From Pararhodobacter sp. (lineage in GTDB: Bacteria > Pseudomonadota > Alphaproteobacteria > Rhodobacterales > Rhodobacteraceae): 64,000 bases of DNA. The stretch is taken from positions 1 to 64,000 of the forward strand of contig JAFIEK010000001.1 of assembly GCA_020832545.1 (NCBI GenBank), written 5' to 3'. Of this stretch, positions 27,545 through 38,980 are shown one piece after another. The notes below the pieces were generated by a model that was not told the origin of the DNA, did no database searches, and was given only the letters and a program-made list of their open reading frames with translations. The first letter of the stretch is position 1. Each line of letters begins with the position of its first letter. Both the position numbers and the translations under genes were made by a program.

Positions 27545-27973
27545 ATGGATGAAACGGTGATCTGGCAGCGCGCCGAGGGCGCGCTTGTATTTGCGGCTGC
27601 CGGCATTCTTTTCTTTTTCCTGGGTGACGGCTTTGTCTGGTGGGTGGCGCTCGCGGTATTCTTTGCGCCCGATATCAACTTCGCGGCCTATGCGTTCGGA
27701 TCGAGGATTGGTGCTATTGCATACAACATCGTGCACGTTTACGCGTTCGGAGCAGTTCCGCTTGCCCTTGGAATAGCAACCGATTCCATGATCATCGCCC
27801 AACTGGGTGCCCTGTGGCTGGCCCATTCCGGTTTTGACCGGATGCTCGGCTATGGCCTGAAATCAAGGCATGGATTCAAGTTTACCCATCTTGGCGTGAT
27901 CGGACCAGCGTCGGGTTTCCGGGGGGCTTCAACGTCTGAGAGGGTAGAGCCATTGAAACGAAAAGGGCGGTGA
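27545..27973 (+). CDS. DUF4260 family membrane protein
   Basis: 142 residues with about four hydrophobic segments; GAGGAG is placed eight bases before ATG 27545. The family features WQRAEGALVFAAAGILFF at the start and LGYGLKSRHGFKFTHLGVIG near the end are clear. The usual family length is about 120; here a 20-residue hydrophilic tail extends it. Function is unknown. Confidence 0.85.
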   Translation: MDETVIWQRAEGALVFAAAGILFFFLGDGFVWWVALAVFFAPDINFAAYAFGSRIGAIAYNIVHVYAFGAVPLALGIATDSMIIAQLGALWLAHSGFDRMLGYGLKSRHGFKFTHLGVIGPASGFRGASTSERVEPLKRKGR

Positions 27974-28087
27974 AGCCGCATTTTGCCGAGTTCCGTTAGT
28001 GGCTCACTTCCAGCATCTGTATGACCTGGCGGCAGGACCCATAAATCGGCTTGAGGTGTTCGAGCCTCCGGCAAACCCCGGCAAGGT

Positions 28088-28374
28088 TCAGAATTCATGA
28101 AAACTCTCAAGGCAGGATGCGAACGATGTAGCGGTTTCCCGTGGGTATCCGTCGGTCAGTGCGTTCTTCCTAGCTCAAAAAGGACTTCATACTTTGGCTG
28201 CTGAATGATCGTGAGCGTCTGATGCCTATTTGGACACGTCATCTCAGAAAGTCGTCCGTCATTCACGGTCACCACAATTGGCTGGATGTCGGGAAAACCG
28301 GTTTCCTGAAAGCAGTCCATACAGGTTAACAATACTTTAATTCTCCACCCCTTACGCCATCTGCACTTCGCCAC
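28088..28374 (-). pseudogene. Frameshifted remnant of a gene of unknown function
   Basis: On the minus strand from 28374 a frame reads KVLLTCMDCFQETGFPD, then MTCPNRHQTLTIIQQPKYEV and LFELG before a stop at RTH. In the shifted frame the sequence continues NALTDGYPRETATSFASCLE to a stop at 28088-28090. This joins in a way that recalls uncharacterised proteins with paired Cys motifs followed by DGYYREAVSSF. So a frameshift and an early truncation are present. It lies between DUF4260 and tRNA-Ser. Confidence 0.5.
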
Positions 28375-28612
28375 TGTAGTCCGGCCTTATGCACAGTCAC
28401 TGACTGATCATCCGAGGCATAGAATCACTGACGCGCGGTTTCGCTGTCTTGGGTGCGCCTGAGGCGGGCGGGGCCCGCGTTAGCGGCGATCACAGGGCAG
28501 AGGTCTTACCCAGAGAGTCGGCGTCAAGCCGTATCCCTTGGAACGTTAAGAGGTACGTCAAGGCTCCGATTCGTTTTCGACTATCGTTTTAAAACAAGAA
28601 CTTGCGTTTTGG

Positions 28613-28699
28613 CGGATGGGGTGGGATTCGAACCCACGGTGGAGTTTCCCCCACGCTGGTTTTCAAGACCAGAGCCTTAAACCACTCGGCCACCCATCC
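28613..28699 (-). tRNA. tRNA-Ser (UGA anticodon)
   Basis: Acceptor stem GGATGGG/CCCATCC, long variable arm typical of class II tRNA, and T-loop GGTTCGAATCC. The anticodon loop CTTGAAA inside CTGGT/ACCAG gives anticodon UGA. The discriminator is G; CCA is not fully encoded. It starts 1 bp after the 3' end of the hydantoinase gene on the same strand. Decayed DNA downstream of its 3' end would fit a used integration site, though no att repeat was found. Confidence 0.95.
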
Positions 28700-28700
28700 G

Positions 28701-30764
28701 TCAGGTTGCTTCTAACCGGCTGTCCGGGGCATCGCAAGATGGGGTTTTGGTAATCCGGGGGCGGCCGGAGGCGGTGGCGCGCAGGCTGCATTCGATGAAC
28801 ATCGGCTGGCCTTCAACCTCGGCGCTCACATCCTCGCGGGTCAGGCTCATCCGAGGATGCGCGACCCCGGCACGTTCTGCTTTCTGGCGCGCAAGCAGCC
28901 GGAGGTCATCTGCGAGTGCGGCGATGGCGGCTTCGGCATTACCGAACACACGCGGGCCGCTGGCAAGATGGGCGATGAAGCGGCCCGGGCCGGGGCTGGT
29001 GACGCTGCCCTGCGCATGCATGGCGACCTGACCCACAACGGCCCCAACCGCATTGGCCACACCCGCATGTTCCGGCACCACCAGCCGCGTGGCGAGGCGC
29101 TCGGCAATCGCGCCATAGTAACACCCGGCCGAGGCCCCCAGCGCGATGATCGGGGCACCCAGCCGGGCGTCGATCTGCACCAGACCGGCGCGGCGGGCAA
29201 GGCCGGCCTGCATAAGCTCGTGCCGCGCCAGCCCATCGGGGGCCTGCTGCCACTGCGAGGCCTCCTCGGCAAAGGCGGCCTCCAGCAGGCAATCGACCGA
29301 TTGCCGGGTGAGTTGGTCGATGATCGCCTGGGCCATATCCAAGGCATCCGCGCCCATGCGCGCGCCGTTGCCGCTGCGGCTGCGGGCCAGCAGGGTGAGG
29401 GCCTTGCGGGATGCCCCAGCATCCCAACCGGACTGGCGACCAAGAACATGCGCGGCGTCACTGGGGGTGATGCCCGCCAGCAGGACATGCCCGCCAGCGA
29501 CCAGCCGCATCAGCGCCGGAACTTCGATCCGGGCACGCAACAAGGCCGAGAGCCGCTGCGGCCCGGGCAGCAGCCGTTCGGCAAGCGCCGCTTCGCGCGG
29601 GGGCAGGCCGGGGGGCAGCGAGGCATAGAGGGGCAGGGCGAAGCGCGTGGCATCACCTTGCGCAAGGTCGCGGGCCAGCGCGTCATCGAGCGCGCCATGC
29701 ACCAGAGCGGGGTAAAGCGTGGCGGCCAGAGACACCGGCATCAGCCGTCGCGGGCCCAGCCTGAGAGCACGCTCCAGCCCGTCGAGCACATGCACCTCGC
29801 TGTCGCCGCCCAGCCCGGTTGTGCGCATGGCCACGGCCTCGACCATGGTGCGCAGGCCGCCGACGCGCGCGCCCTCGGGGTCGATGGCGGGGCGGCCGTC
29901 GCGCAGCAGGCAGACATCGGTGGTGGTGCCGCCGATGTCTGCGACCAGCGCATCGCGCTCACCGGTCAGCCAGCTTGCCCCCGCGACCGAGGCGGCAGGG
30001 CCGGAGAGGATGGTTTCGATGGGTTTCTCGCGCACCATTGCGGCAGAGACCAGCGCACCGTCACCACGCACCACCATCAGAGGCGCGGTGATGGCGCGGG
30101 CGGACAGGTGGCTCTCGCAGGCGGTGATCAGCCGGTCGATCATGGCAATCAGTCGCGCGTTCAGCAGGGCGGTCAACGCCCGGCGCGGCCCGCCCAGTGC
30201 GGCCGTCAGCTCATGCGAGCAGGTGACCGGCAGGCCCGTGCGGTCGCGGATACGCGCGCGCGCCGCCATCTCATGCGCCGGGTTGCGGGTGGCGAATGCG
30301 GCGGCGACGGCGCAGGCGGTCATGCCACGGGGCAGGGCATCGAGGGCAGCATCCAGCGCCGCCAGATCGAGCGGCGCGCGCTCAGCCCCGGCGTGGCCGT
30401 GCCCGCCCGTCAGTTCGATCAGCGGGTCGCCCGCCAGCGCGTCGGCGAGGCCTGCGCGGTTGCGCTCGGCGGCGTCAAAGCCGATCAGCACCAGCGCGAC
30501 TCGCCCTCCCTGACCCTCAACCAGTGCATTGGTGGCGAGGGTTGTCGACAGCGACACCAGCGCGATGTCAGAGGCGGCCACGCCCGCGCCCTCGATCTGC
30601 GCGCCCTGTGCCAGAACCGCGTCGATGGCCGCGCCGATCCCCAGTGACAGGTCAGGGCGCGAGGTCAGGGCCTTGGCATGGGCGATGACGCGCTGGGTTG
30701 TGTCATCCAGCAGCACGGCGTCGGTGAAGGTGCCGCCGGTGTCGATGCCCAGAAAGACCGTCAT
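28701..30764 (-). CDS. Hydantoinase/oxoprolinase family protein (HyuA type)
   Basis: 687 residues, with GGAGG five bases before the ATG. An N-terminal ATPase-like domain (FLGIDTGGTFTDAVLLDD at 4-21) and a central DALVADIGGTTTDVCLLRDG near 268-287 are the actin/hsp70-like phosphate loops of the HyuA family, which hydrolyses hydantoin or 5-oxoproline rings using ATP. A HyuB subunit gene normally follows but is not present in the window; downstream lies tRNA-Ser. The substrate is unknown. Confidence 0.92.
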   Translation of the reverse strand: MTVFLGIDTGGTFTDAVLLDDTTQRVIAHAKALTSRPDLSLGIGAAIDAVLAQGAQIEGAGVAASDIALVSLSTTLATNALVEGQGGRVALVLIGFDAAERNRAGLADALAGDPLIELTGGHGHAGAERAPLDLAALDAALDALPRGMTACAVAAAFATRNPAHEMAARARIRDRTGLPVTCSHELTAALGGPRRALTALLNARLIAMIDRLITACESHLSARAITAPLMVVRGDGALVSAAMVREKPIETILSGPAASVAGASWLTGERDALVADIGGTTTDVCLLRDGRPAIDPEGARVGGLRTMVEAVAMRTTGLGGDSEVHVLDGLERALRLGPRRLMPVSLAATLYPALVHGALDDALARDLAQGDATRFALPLYASLPPGLPPREAALAERLLPGPQRLSALLRARIEVPALMRLVAGGHVLLAGITPSDAAHVLGRQSGWDAGASRKALTLLARSRSGNGARMGADALDMAQAIIDQLTRQSVDCLLEAAFAEEASQWQQAPDGLARHELMQAGLARRAGLVQIDARLGAPIIALGASAGCYYGAIAERLATRLVVPEHAGVANAVGAVVGQVAMHAQGSVTSPGPGRFIAHLASGPRVFGNAEAAIAALADDLRLLARQKAERAGVAHPRMSLTREDVSAEVEGQPMFIECSLRATASGRPRITKTPSCDAPDSRLEAT

Positions 30765-30819
30765 GGCTGCCTCCGCCGGTTGTCAGGCCGGCATGGCACC
30801 GGTTAGAAGCTGAGCTAGA

Positions 30820-33800
30820 TCAGGTCTCGCGACTTGAAAAGGGGGCATGTGCAGCCAGAGCCTGCTCCAGCGTCGCGCGGCGGAAGGGTTTGGCCACATG
30901 CCCGGCAAAACCTGCCGCCAGATACTCATCGATCTGATGTTGCATGGCGTTCGCGGTGACGGCAAGTGCGGGCGTAGTACCCAGCCCTGCGCGGGCTTCG
31001 CGCGCGCGCATCGCGGCGAGCGCGGCAAGGCCATCCAGCACGGGCATCGAGATGTCCAAGAGCAGCAGATCAAAGGCACCGGGGCGAAAGGCATCAAGCG
31101 CGACCTGACCATCCTCGGCCAGCGTCACACGCACCCCCAGTCCCACCAGCATGGTGTTGAGGATGGTGCGGTTGGTGGCATTGTCATCGGCCACCAATAC
31201 ATGCAGGCGTGAGAGATCGACCTTGTTGGCGGTGGCACGCCTCTGGTCGCTGTGGGCGGGCGGCGCAGGCAGGCTGACACTGACCCGGGTGCCCTTGCCG
31301 GGCTTGCTGTCCAGCGTGATCTCCCCGCCCATCAGATGCACCAGCCGCCGCGTGATCGACAGGCCCAGCCCGGTGCCGCCAAAGCGCCGCGCGGTCGTGC
31401 TGTCGGCCTGTTCGAATTCTTCAAACACCTTGGCCGCCTGGTCGCTCGTCATGCCGATGCCGGTATCGGTCACCGTGATCTCAAGCCGGTTCTCCGGGGC
31501 GACGGAGAAGGCCACCGATACTGCGCCTTCTTCAGTGAACTTGATCGCATTGCCGATCAGATTGTTCAGGATCTGGCGGATGCGGTGGGCATCGCCCATG
31601 CGAAACTGCATGCATTCGGGCGTTGCACTGACCTCCAGCGCCAGCCCATTGGCCTGCGTGCGCAGCGCAAAGAGCGATTCGACGCGCTGTGCCTCGGCTG
31701 AGGGGGCGAAGGGCTGTGGTTCAATCGACAGCTTCCCGGCCTCGATCTTGGCCAGATCAAGGATGTCGTTGAGGATGTTCATAAGCCCTTCGCCGGATTC
31801 GCGGATGGTTTTCAGCATTTCGCGCTGTTCTTGGTCGGTGATCCGCTCGCTCAGGATCTCGGCCATGCCCAGAACGCCGGTCAGCGGTGTGCGCAGCTCA
31901 TGGCTCATATTGGCCAGAAAGCGCGATTTGGCGTGGCTTGCGGCCTCGGCGCGCTCGGTCGCGGCGATCAGGGCGCTGACATTGGTGCCGACACCGCGAT
32001 AGCCCATGAACCGCCCCTCGCCGTCATAGAAGGGCGCGCCGCTGACCCGGATGTAGATGGGCGCGCCGTCGTTGTCATGGCTGATCCGGTAGATGAAGTC
32101 ACTGAACGGTGCGTGCGTGGCCATCTTGCGCTCAAGCTCGGCCCAGTCGGCGCTCAGACGCGAGGAAGCGGCAAGGCCGACTTCATTGCGCCGCTTACCC
32201 ATGATGAGTGCGCTTTTCAGCCCTGTGGCGCGTTCGAACCCGCTGGAGACATAGGTAAACCGGCCGTCGGTATCCTGTTCCCAGAACCAGTCATCGCTGA
32301 CTTCGGCAATATCAGCGATACGCTTTTCGGCGACGCGCCGTGCGGCAAGCGCCTTTTCCAGCGCGGCGCGGGCTTCGATCAGGGCGAATTCACGCTTCTT
32401 GTTTTCGGTGATGTCGATGTGAACGCCGCTTTCCTCGGCCGGGCGGCACGGTCCGGCCCAACTGAGCACCCGCGCCTTGGACAAGATCCAGACCCAGTGC
32501 CCGTCGCGGTGGCGCATGCGGAATTCATGCACGGTCCGGTCGCTGCCTGAATCGTGCAGCGAGGCGATATTGGCGCGCACAAGTGGCAGATCGTCGGGGT
32601 GCATCCGGTCCTCGAAAAAATCATGGGTCATCGGCGTCAGCTCATCGCGCGTATAGCCCAGCATGGCGGCGTACTGGTCATCGATCACCACCTCGCCGGT
32701 GGTGGCATCAAGCTGCCATGTGCCCACCGCTGCGGCATCGAGGATCGTGCTCAGCCGTTCTTCGGCGCGGTGGCGGTCAGAGATGTCGATGTAGACACCA
32801 CTCATCTTCTGCGCCTCGCCGGATGCAGACCGGCTGATGACCTGACCCCGGGTCATCAGGTGAACCCAGTGGCCCTTGCGATGGCGCAAGCGGATTTCGC
32901 CTTCAAGCCGGTCGCTCATGCCCTTGCGCACCTGTTCCAGCGCGACGACAACGCGCTGCCGGTCGTCAGGATGCGCGAGGTGCAGCCATTCCTGCGTGCT
33001 GATTTCGGTATCGGCCTGACCATCGAGGCCCAGCAGGTCATGCAGATACCGGTTGACGATCTCGGTGCCGGTGGACAGATCCAGCTCCCATGTGCCCACG
33101 CGGGCCCCGCGAATGATGTCATTCAGGCGCCGTTCGGCATGGCGGATGGCGGTGATATCCGTGCGCAGTCCGACATGGCTGCCATCGGCCATGCGCGTGG
33201 CGCGCACGCCGATGATCCGGCCATTGCGATAGCGCAGCTCGCCCGAAAACTCTTTGCCGTGGATGGAGCCGATCAACCGCTTTGCCTGTACCAGCGCGTC
33301 GATACCTTCAGCCTGATAGACGCCGCGTCTCGTGGCCGCCTTGATGATCTCCTTCAGCGCCACACCGGGGCGGATGATATCGGCGATCTCGGCATTGATC
33401 TCGCGGTATCTGGAATTGCACATGATCAGCCGGTCATTGCTGTCAAAGAACACAAAGCCATCCTGCAGCGATTCGATGGCCTCGTGCAGACGGGTATGGG
33501 CGGCGGCGGCCTCGCTGGCGAGGCGTTTGAGTTCGGCTTCCTGGTTCTTTCGCTCGGTGATATCGGTGCCGATCACCAGATACCCCTTGTATCCGCCGTC
33601 GCGGTCGGTCATCGGCTGCATGGCGATCTCGCCCCAATAGCCCTCGCCGTTGCGCGCACGCAGGAACAGTTCGATATGGATGGTTTCGCGCGCCTCGATC
33701 GCGGCGAGGATGCGCGCGACGGTGTCAGGGTCAGTGCCTTGTGCAAGAAGCGCCGCTTCCAGCGTGGTGCCGCGCAGCTCATCCAGCGTGCTTCCGGTGC

Positions 33801-34836
33801 GCTGCTCGAAGGCCGGATTGACCCAGATTATCCGGCTCTGTGCGTCCGTCACCAGCGCCCGGTTGGTCATGCGCCGCGTCACTTCGATCAGGAGCGCATT
33901 CTCAGCCTCGCGCGCACGTTCCTCGGTCACATCGCGGATGCGGAACACAAACCGGCTCCGCCCGCCGCCATGCTCTTCCACGCGGGCGACGGTCAGCCGG
34001 TACCAGTGCCCGTCAATCGCGTAATCGGGTGGATGGGCAACGCCCTTGGTGCGGGCCTCGGCCATGGCGGCGCGTTGCAGCGCGGCAACCTCGGGTGGCA
34101 AGGTCTCTTCCAGGCTCAGATTCAGGATCTCGTCAGGCTTGCCGGCCAGCAGCTCGGGCGCCGAGCAGTGATAGTCGATGCAATACCCGTCTTCGTCAAT
34201 CTCAAGCATCAGTTCCGGCATAGCCGCAAGCGTGGCGCGCAACCGTTCCAGCGTTTCGGCCTGAACCGCGCGCATTTCCGCCAGCGACCGCTCGGCCCGC
34301 TGACGGGCCGCCGCCGAGAACAGCCCGTCGGTCAGCGCCCAGAGCAGCCCGGCTTCGTTGCGGGTGAAAACCGGGCCATCACCAACCCGGTCAAAGCCAA
34401 GAAAGCCATAGAACACCCCGTCGCGCAGCACCGGCACGCATAACAGCGAACGAATGCCCTGCTCCACCAGCATGCTGCGCATTTTTTCGTGGGAGAGGGT
34501 GTCAACATCGCTGATCAGTACCCCCTTGCCGCGTACCAGAATGGCTGTCGCCGGGTCAATCTCATCCAGCGCGACACCCTGAAGATACGCCTGCATCGGC
34601 TCGATCCCCTGTGCGCACCATTCGTGGGTATTGAACCAGCTGTCCCCCTGCTGAACGAACAGATACGCGCGGTCGGCACCGCCGGCCTGACCTATCTGCG
34701 CCAGCACCTTGGTGATGGCTGTGTCAAGCTCTGCAGGTGCGGCGCGCAGCAAGGTGTTGAGCGCATCGACGACCATCGGAAAAAGGGTATCCTTCGGCGC
34801 GCTGGGATCCAGTTCAAGGCAGTTGGCGGAATTCAT
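30820..34836 (-). CDS. Hybrid sensor histidine kinase with GAF and multiple PAS domains
   Basis: 1338 residues, entirely cytoplasmic by appearance. Order: GAF about 20-180; roughly six PAS/PAC units between 200 and 970 (starts visible at [81 protein letters not shown]); HisKA near 985-1050 with MSHELRTP; HATPase with [15 protein letters not shown] and GTGLGLS near 1090-1210; C-terminal receiver with LLLLDISMP and a conserved lysine in VAKPF. It should autophosphorylate and pass phosphate to its own receiver; no HPt protein or partner regulator is adjacent. The signal is unknown, possibly redox or light through PAS cofactors. Confidence 0.93.
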   Translation of the reverse strand: MNSANCLELDPSAPKDTLFPMVVDALNTLLRAAPAELDTAITKVLAQIGQAGGADRAYLFVQQGDSWFNTHEWCAQGIEPMQAYLQGVALDEIDPATAILVRGKGVLISDVDTLSHEKMRSMLVEQGIRSLLCVPVLRDGVFYGFLGFDRVGDGPVFTRNEAGLLWALTDGLFSAAARQRAERSLAEMRAVQAETLERLRATLAAMPELMLEIDEDGYCIDYHCSAPELLAGKPDEILNLSLEETLPPEVAALQRAAMAEARTKGVAHPPDYAIDGHWYRLTVARVEEHGGGRSRFVFRIRDVTEERAREAENALLIEVTRRMTNRALVTDAQSRIIWVNPAFEQRTGSTLDELRGTTLEAALLAQGTDPDTVARILAAIEARETIHIELFLRARNGEGYWGEIAMQPMTDRDGGYKGYLVIGTDITERKNQEAELKRLASEAAAAHTRLHEAIESLQDGFVFFDSNDRLIMCNSRYREINAEIADIIRPGVALKEIIKAATRRGVYQAEGIDALVQAKRLIGSIHGKEFSGELRYRNGRIIGVRATRMADGSHVGLRTDITAIRHAERRLNDIIRGARVGTWELDLSTGTEIVNRYLHDLLGLDGQADTEISTQEWLHLAHPDDRQRVVVALEQVRKGMSDRLEGEIRLRHRKGHWVHLMTRGQVISRSASGEAQKMSGVYIDISDRHRAEERLSTILDAAAVGTWQLDATTGEVVIDDQYAAMLGYTRDELTPMTHDFFEDRMHPDDLPLVRANIASLHDSGSDRTVHEFRMRHRDGHWVWILSKARVLSWAGPCRPAEESGVHIDITENKKREFALIEARAALEKALAARRVAEKRIADIAEVSDDWFWEQDTDGRFTYVSSGFERATGLKSALIMGKRRNEVGLAASSRLSADWAELERKMATHAPFSDFIYRISHDNDGAPIYIRVSGAPFYDGEGRFMGYRGVGTNVSALIAATERAEAASHAKSRFLANMSHELRTPLTGVLGMAEILSERITDQEQREMLKTIRESGEGLMNILNDILDLAKIEAGKLSIEPQPFAPSAEAQRVESLFALRTQANGLALEVSATPECMQFRMGDAHRIRQILNNLIGNAIKFTEEGAVSVAFSVAPENRLEITVTDTGIGMTSDQAAKVFEEFEQADSTTARRFGGTGLGLSITRRLVHLMGGEITLDSKPGKGTRVSVSLPAPPAHSDQRRATANKVDLSRLHVLVADDNATNRTILNTMLVGLGVRVTLAEDGQVALDAFRPGAFDLLLLDISMPVLDGLAALAAMRAREARAGLGTTPALAVTANAMQHQIDEYLAAGFAGHVAKPFRRATLEQALAAHAPFSSRET

Positions 34837-34999
34837 GATGTGAAACGTCTCAAGGGAGTATGTCTGGCGGCTAGCCTAGGAATATCGGATTACTTTGGAA
34901 ATGGCTAAATCCGGTTCTGTGCCGATTGCCCGGTTGACGCCGCCAGGCGATGGACCGACCCTGCATTGATGCTGCAAGCTGAGCGAAAGGAATGGCCCG

Positions 35000-35851
35000 A
35001 TGCCCCGTCCGCCTGAAGATGCCGAGGCCCGCCGCGCTGTCTCGCCGGTGATCTGCTATCCGCTGCACGACTTGCCCACGCCGGATCTGGCGCTTTATGG
35101 CCGGGCGCGCGCGGGTGCGAAACGGGTGGCGCAGGTGCGCGTCCCCCCACGCGAGGCGGCGTGCTTTCAGGTGGCGGCGGGGCAGTTCTTTCGCATCAGC
35201 TGCCCCGAGGGTGCGCAGGTGGGCGATCTGAACCTGTTCAATGCTGAAAACCCTGACGAACGTTTCTTCTCTGGTAAAACCCGCGCCTTGCACGGCACGC
35301 ATGTCAGCACCGGCGCGCGATTATGGTCAAACCTGCCATACCTGCGTCCGATGGCCACCATCACCGCTGACACGCTGGACTGGTATGGGACCGACCCGTT
35401 TGGCGGGCGGGTGCATGACGTGATCGGCACCCGCTGCGATCCGCATACGCATTTTCTGTTGTCGGGTGGCGAAAGCTATCACCATTGCTGCCATTCCAAC
35501 CTGACCCGCGCGCTGGTCGGTGAAGGTTACCCGCGTGAGCGCGCCGAGCGGATGGTGCATGATGTGCTCAATGTCTTCATGTGCACCGGCTTCACCGCCG
35601 ACACGGGGCAGTACTTCATGAAGGCCAGCCCGGCGCGCAAAGGCGATGCGATCACTTTCTTTGCCGAGATCGACCTTCTGGGCGTCTTGTCGGCCTGTCC
35701 GGGGGGCGATTGCAGCACCGAGCATTCCTCGGATGCCGCGCAATGCCATCCGCTTCTGGTGGAGGTGCTGGCGGCTGAGGCGGGCGGACTGGAAAGCTGG
35801 GTGTCGCCACCGGTCAATGGCTACGACCGGACGCATGGGTTGGCCGGGTGA
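35000..35851 (+). CDS. DUF1989 (urea carboxylase-associated) family protein
   Basis: 283 residues, with GAAAGGA upstream of ATG 35000. DUF1989 features are VPPREAACFQVAAGQFFRI, GAQVGDLNLFN and the Cys/His-rich YHHCCHSNL near 155-165. The family accompanies urea-carboxylase or glycine-cleavage-like loci and has been proposed to act on urea-related or amino compounds. No urea carboxylase gene is near, so the role is open. Its 3' end runs into an intergenic repeat at 35852. Confidence 0.88.
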   Translation: MPRPPEDAEARRAVSPVICYPLHDLPTPDLALYGRARAGAKRVAQVRVPPREAACFQVAAGQFFRISCPEGAQVGDLNLFNAENPDERFFSGKTRALHGTHVSTGARLWSNLPYLRPMATITADTLDWYGTDPFGGRVHDVIGTRCDPHTHFLLSGGESYHHCCHSNLTRALVGEGYPRERAERMVHDVLNVFMCTGFTADTGQYFMKASPARKGDAITFFAEIDLLGVLSACPGGDCSTEHSSDAAQCHPLLVEVLAAEAGGLESWVSPPVNGYDRTHGLAG

Positions 35852-35911
35852 GGGGGCCTTGCCCCCTCTGGGCTGCGCCCATTCACCCCCAGCGTATTTT
35901 CGGCAAGATGA
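35852..35911 (+). repeat. G+C-rich intergenic repeat, copy 1
   Basis: A GGGGGC...GCCCCC hairpin-like stretch is followed by GGCTGCGCCCATTCACCCCC and the tail GTATTTTCGGCAAGATGAAA. A close relative lies at 37141-37205 in the same orientation; longer palindromic relatives lie at 47914-48065 and 60811-60970. It contains an ATG at 35908 that could be mistaken for the CapA start. Confidence 0.8.
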
Positions 35912-35937
35912 AAAGGAGGCGTTGCAAGGCTGTGGGT

Positions 35938-37119
35938 ATGCGGGGCGTTCTGTTGGCGGCCATGATGGCCTTTCCAACACCGGGGGCTGCGCAGGACAGC
36001 TGCCGCCCCGCCCCTGAAACGCTGGTGGCGCTGAATGCCTGCGCGGGCGCGGCGCGGGTGTCGATGATGGTGGTGGGCGATGTCTTGTTGCATCAGCCGC
36101 TGCAATGGCGCGGCTATGCGCGGGGGTTTGACACTATCTGGGGCGCGGCTGAGCCGTATTTTCGCGCCGCTGATCTGGTGGTCGCCAATCTGGAGGGGCC
36201 GACCGCGCCGGGCCTTCTGCGCAACGGGCGGCGGGTGGCGGACCCGGGGCCGGTGTTCGATGATGCGGTTTACAGCGAATATCCGATGTTCAATTACCAC
36301 CCCTCGGTCATCGATGCGCTGCGTGCGTCGGGCGTGTCATTGGTGACGACAGCCAACAACCACGCGCTGGACCGGGGCGCGGAGGGGGTCACGGCAACGA
36401 TCGCAGAGCTGGAACGGCGCGGGATGGCGTTTACCGGCACGATCCGGGCGGGTGCGCCACGCGATTTTGCCGTGCGGATGCGCACACCGCTGGGGGTGAT
36501 TGCGTTCATCGGCTGCACCTATGGCACCAATGGCCTTGCCGATCCGCATGGTCAGGTGCTGCTGTGCCATGGCGACCGGGCCGAGTTGCTGACGCTGGTG
36601 CGTGCCGAGGTTGCTCGCGGGGCAGGGGTGGTGGTGTTGCCGCATTGGGGGCAGGAATACAGCCACCGGCCCACCCGGCGGCAACGCGATCTGGCGCGCG
36701 ATCTGGTGGCAGCGGGGGCCATGGCGGTGATCGGCACGCATCCGCATGTGGTGCAGCCCATCGAGGTGATCGAGGGGGCAGCGGGACGGTCGCTGGTGGC
36801 CTATTCGACGGGAAACTTTGTGGCCGCGCAGGTGGAGCTGCCGCGCGCCACCGGCATCGGTGTCTGGGCCGAGATCTGCGCGGCGGGGGGAACCATGCGG
36901 CTGGCGGGCGCGGGCTATCTGCCGTTGCAGATGGATTTCGCGGGCGCCGACCCGGTGCTGACCTTTCCGCCCCCCGGCGCAGATGGCGTCGCCGGGCGCG
37001 GGCGGGTATTGCTGGGCGAGGTGATCGGGGGGTATGATGCCTCGGTCGGGGTGCAGTGCCAAGCGCGCCGCGCGCGGGCGGCGGCGCGGGAAACGGGCGC
37101 GCCGGGTTTCAGGCCGTGA
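35938..37119 (+). CDS. CapA family protein (PGA-capsule-type metallophosphatase fold)
   Basis: About 393 residues from ATG 35938. The in-frame ATG 35908 belongs to a repeated intergenic element and is rejected; GTG 35932 is another possibility. A signal peptide (MRGVLLAAMMAFPTPGAAQ) is followed by the CapA fold: SMMVVGDVLLHQ near residue 42, VVANLEGPTAP near 81, TTANNHALDRG near 136, LPHWGQEY near 237 and IGTHPHVVQPIEV near 266. Homologues act in poly-gamma-glutamate synthesis or as periplasmic phosphatases; no capsule genes are adjacent. Confidence 0.88.
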   Translation: MRGVLLAAMMAFPTPGAAQDSCRPAPETLVALNACAGAARVSMMVVGDVLLHQPLQWRGYARGFDTIWGAAEPYFRAADLVVANLEGPTAPGLLRNGRRVADPGPVFDDAVYSEYPMFNYHPSVIDALRASGVSLVTTANNHALDRGAEGVTATIAELERRGMAFTGTIRAGAPRDFAVRMRTPLGVIAFIGCTYGTNGLADPHGQVLLCHGDRAELLTLVRAEVARGAGVVVLPHWGQEYSHRPTRRQRDLARDLVAAGAMAVIGTHPHVVQPIEVIEGAAGRSLVAYSTGNFVAAQVELPRATGIGVWAEICAAGGTMRLAGAGYLPLQMDFAGADPVLTFPPPGADGVAGRGRVLLGEVIGGYDASVGVQCQARRARAAARETGAPGFRP

Positions 37120-37140
37120 GGCGAGACCGGGTATGAAGGA

Positions 37141-37205
37141 AGGGGGCTGCCGCCCCCTTTGGCCTGCGGCCATTCACCCCCGCGCGTATTTCCGGCAAGA
37201 TGAAG
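37141..37205 (+). repeat. G+C-rich intergenic repeat, copy 2
   Basis: Same module order as copy 1: AGGGGGCTGCCGCCCCCTTT, GGCCTGCGGCCATTCACCCC, then GTATTTCCGGCAAGATGAAG. It lies between the CapA-like gene and the convergent DUF4169 gene. The hairpin might serve as a terminator for both, but there is no T run. Confidence 0.8.
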
Positions 37206-37210
37206 GGCGG

Positions 37211-37402
37211 TCAGTCTTTTGGGTCGGCGGTGTCGCGGCGGTGACTGTCAAGCTGTCGCTCTGCCTGATCGGTGCGGGCCTTGGTCAGATTGCGCGCGTG
37301 CTTTGTCTGGCCAAAGCGCGCGGCGTTCTCATCGGCAGTCTTGCGGGCGGCCGCGCGGGCCGCCTGCTTGCGTTTTTGCCGAAGATTGATGATCTCGGCC
37401 AT
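37211..37402 (-). CDS. DUF4169 family small basic protein
   Basis: 63 residues beginning MAEIINLRQKRKQAARAAAR, characteristic of DUF4169, a family of short, highly charged helical alphaproteobacterial proteins. It lies 6 bp downstream of fumC on the same strand, a pairing common in Rhodobacterales as I remember it. Function unknown. Confidence 0.88.
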   Translation of the reverse strand: MAEIINLRQKRKQAARAAARKTADENAARFGQTKHARNLTKARTDQAERQLDSHRRDTADPKD

Positions 37403-37408
37403 GCGCGC

Positions 37409-38803
<1,395 letters not shown>

Positions 38804-38980
38804 GGGCATTCTCCTGGTGGTTTGGGCATTCTCTAGCCAGAGGCGCGAAAGAAATCAATCTGTATGCTGATGTATACTGCTGTGACCCCGGCTCTGTCGT
38901 TGCCTGAATCACCGAATTGATGCAGGCTCGGAAAAAGCCGGGTGGCGCCGCGCCTTACCCGTCATTTTCGGAGAGTATTC

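Noticed and set aside
28613-28699. tRNA-Ser as attachment site of a current element
   Set aside because: No second copy of the tRNA 3' end and no integrase were found; only decayed genes lie beside it.
28857-30647. Long open frame (596 codons) on the plus strand
   Set aside because: Antisense to the hydantoinase gene; no domain and unusual composition.
32554-34443. Long open frame (629 codons) on the plus strand
   Set aside because: Antisense to the hybrid kinase; the kinase frame has full motif support.
35848-35940. Earlier start for the CapA-like protein
   Set aside because: The extension, including ATG 35908, lies in an intergenic repeat also found at 37141-37205.
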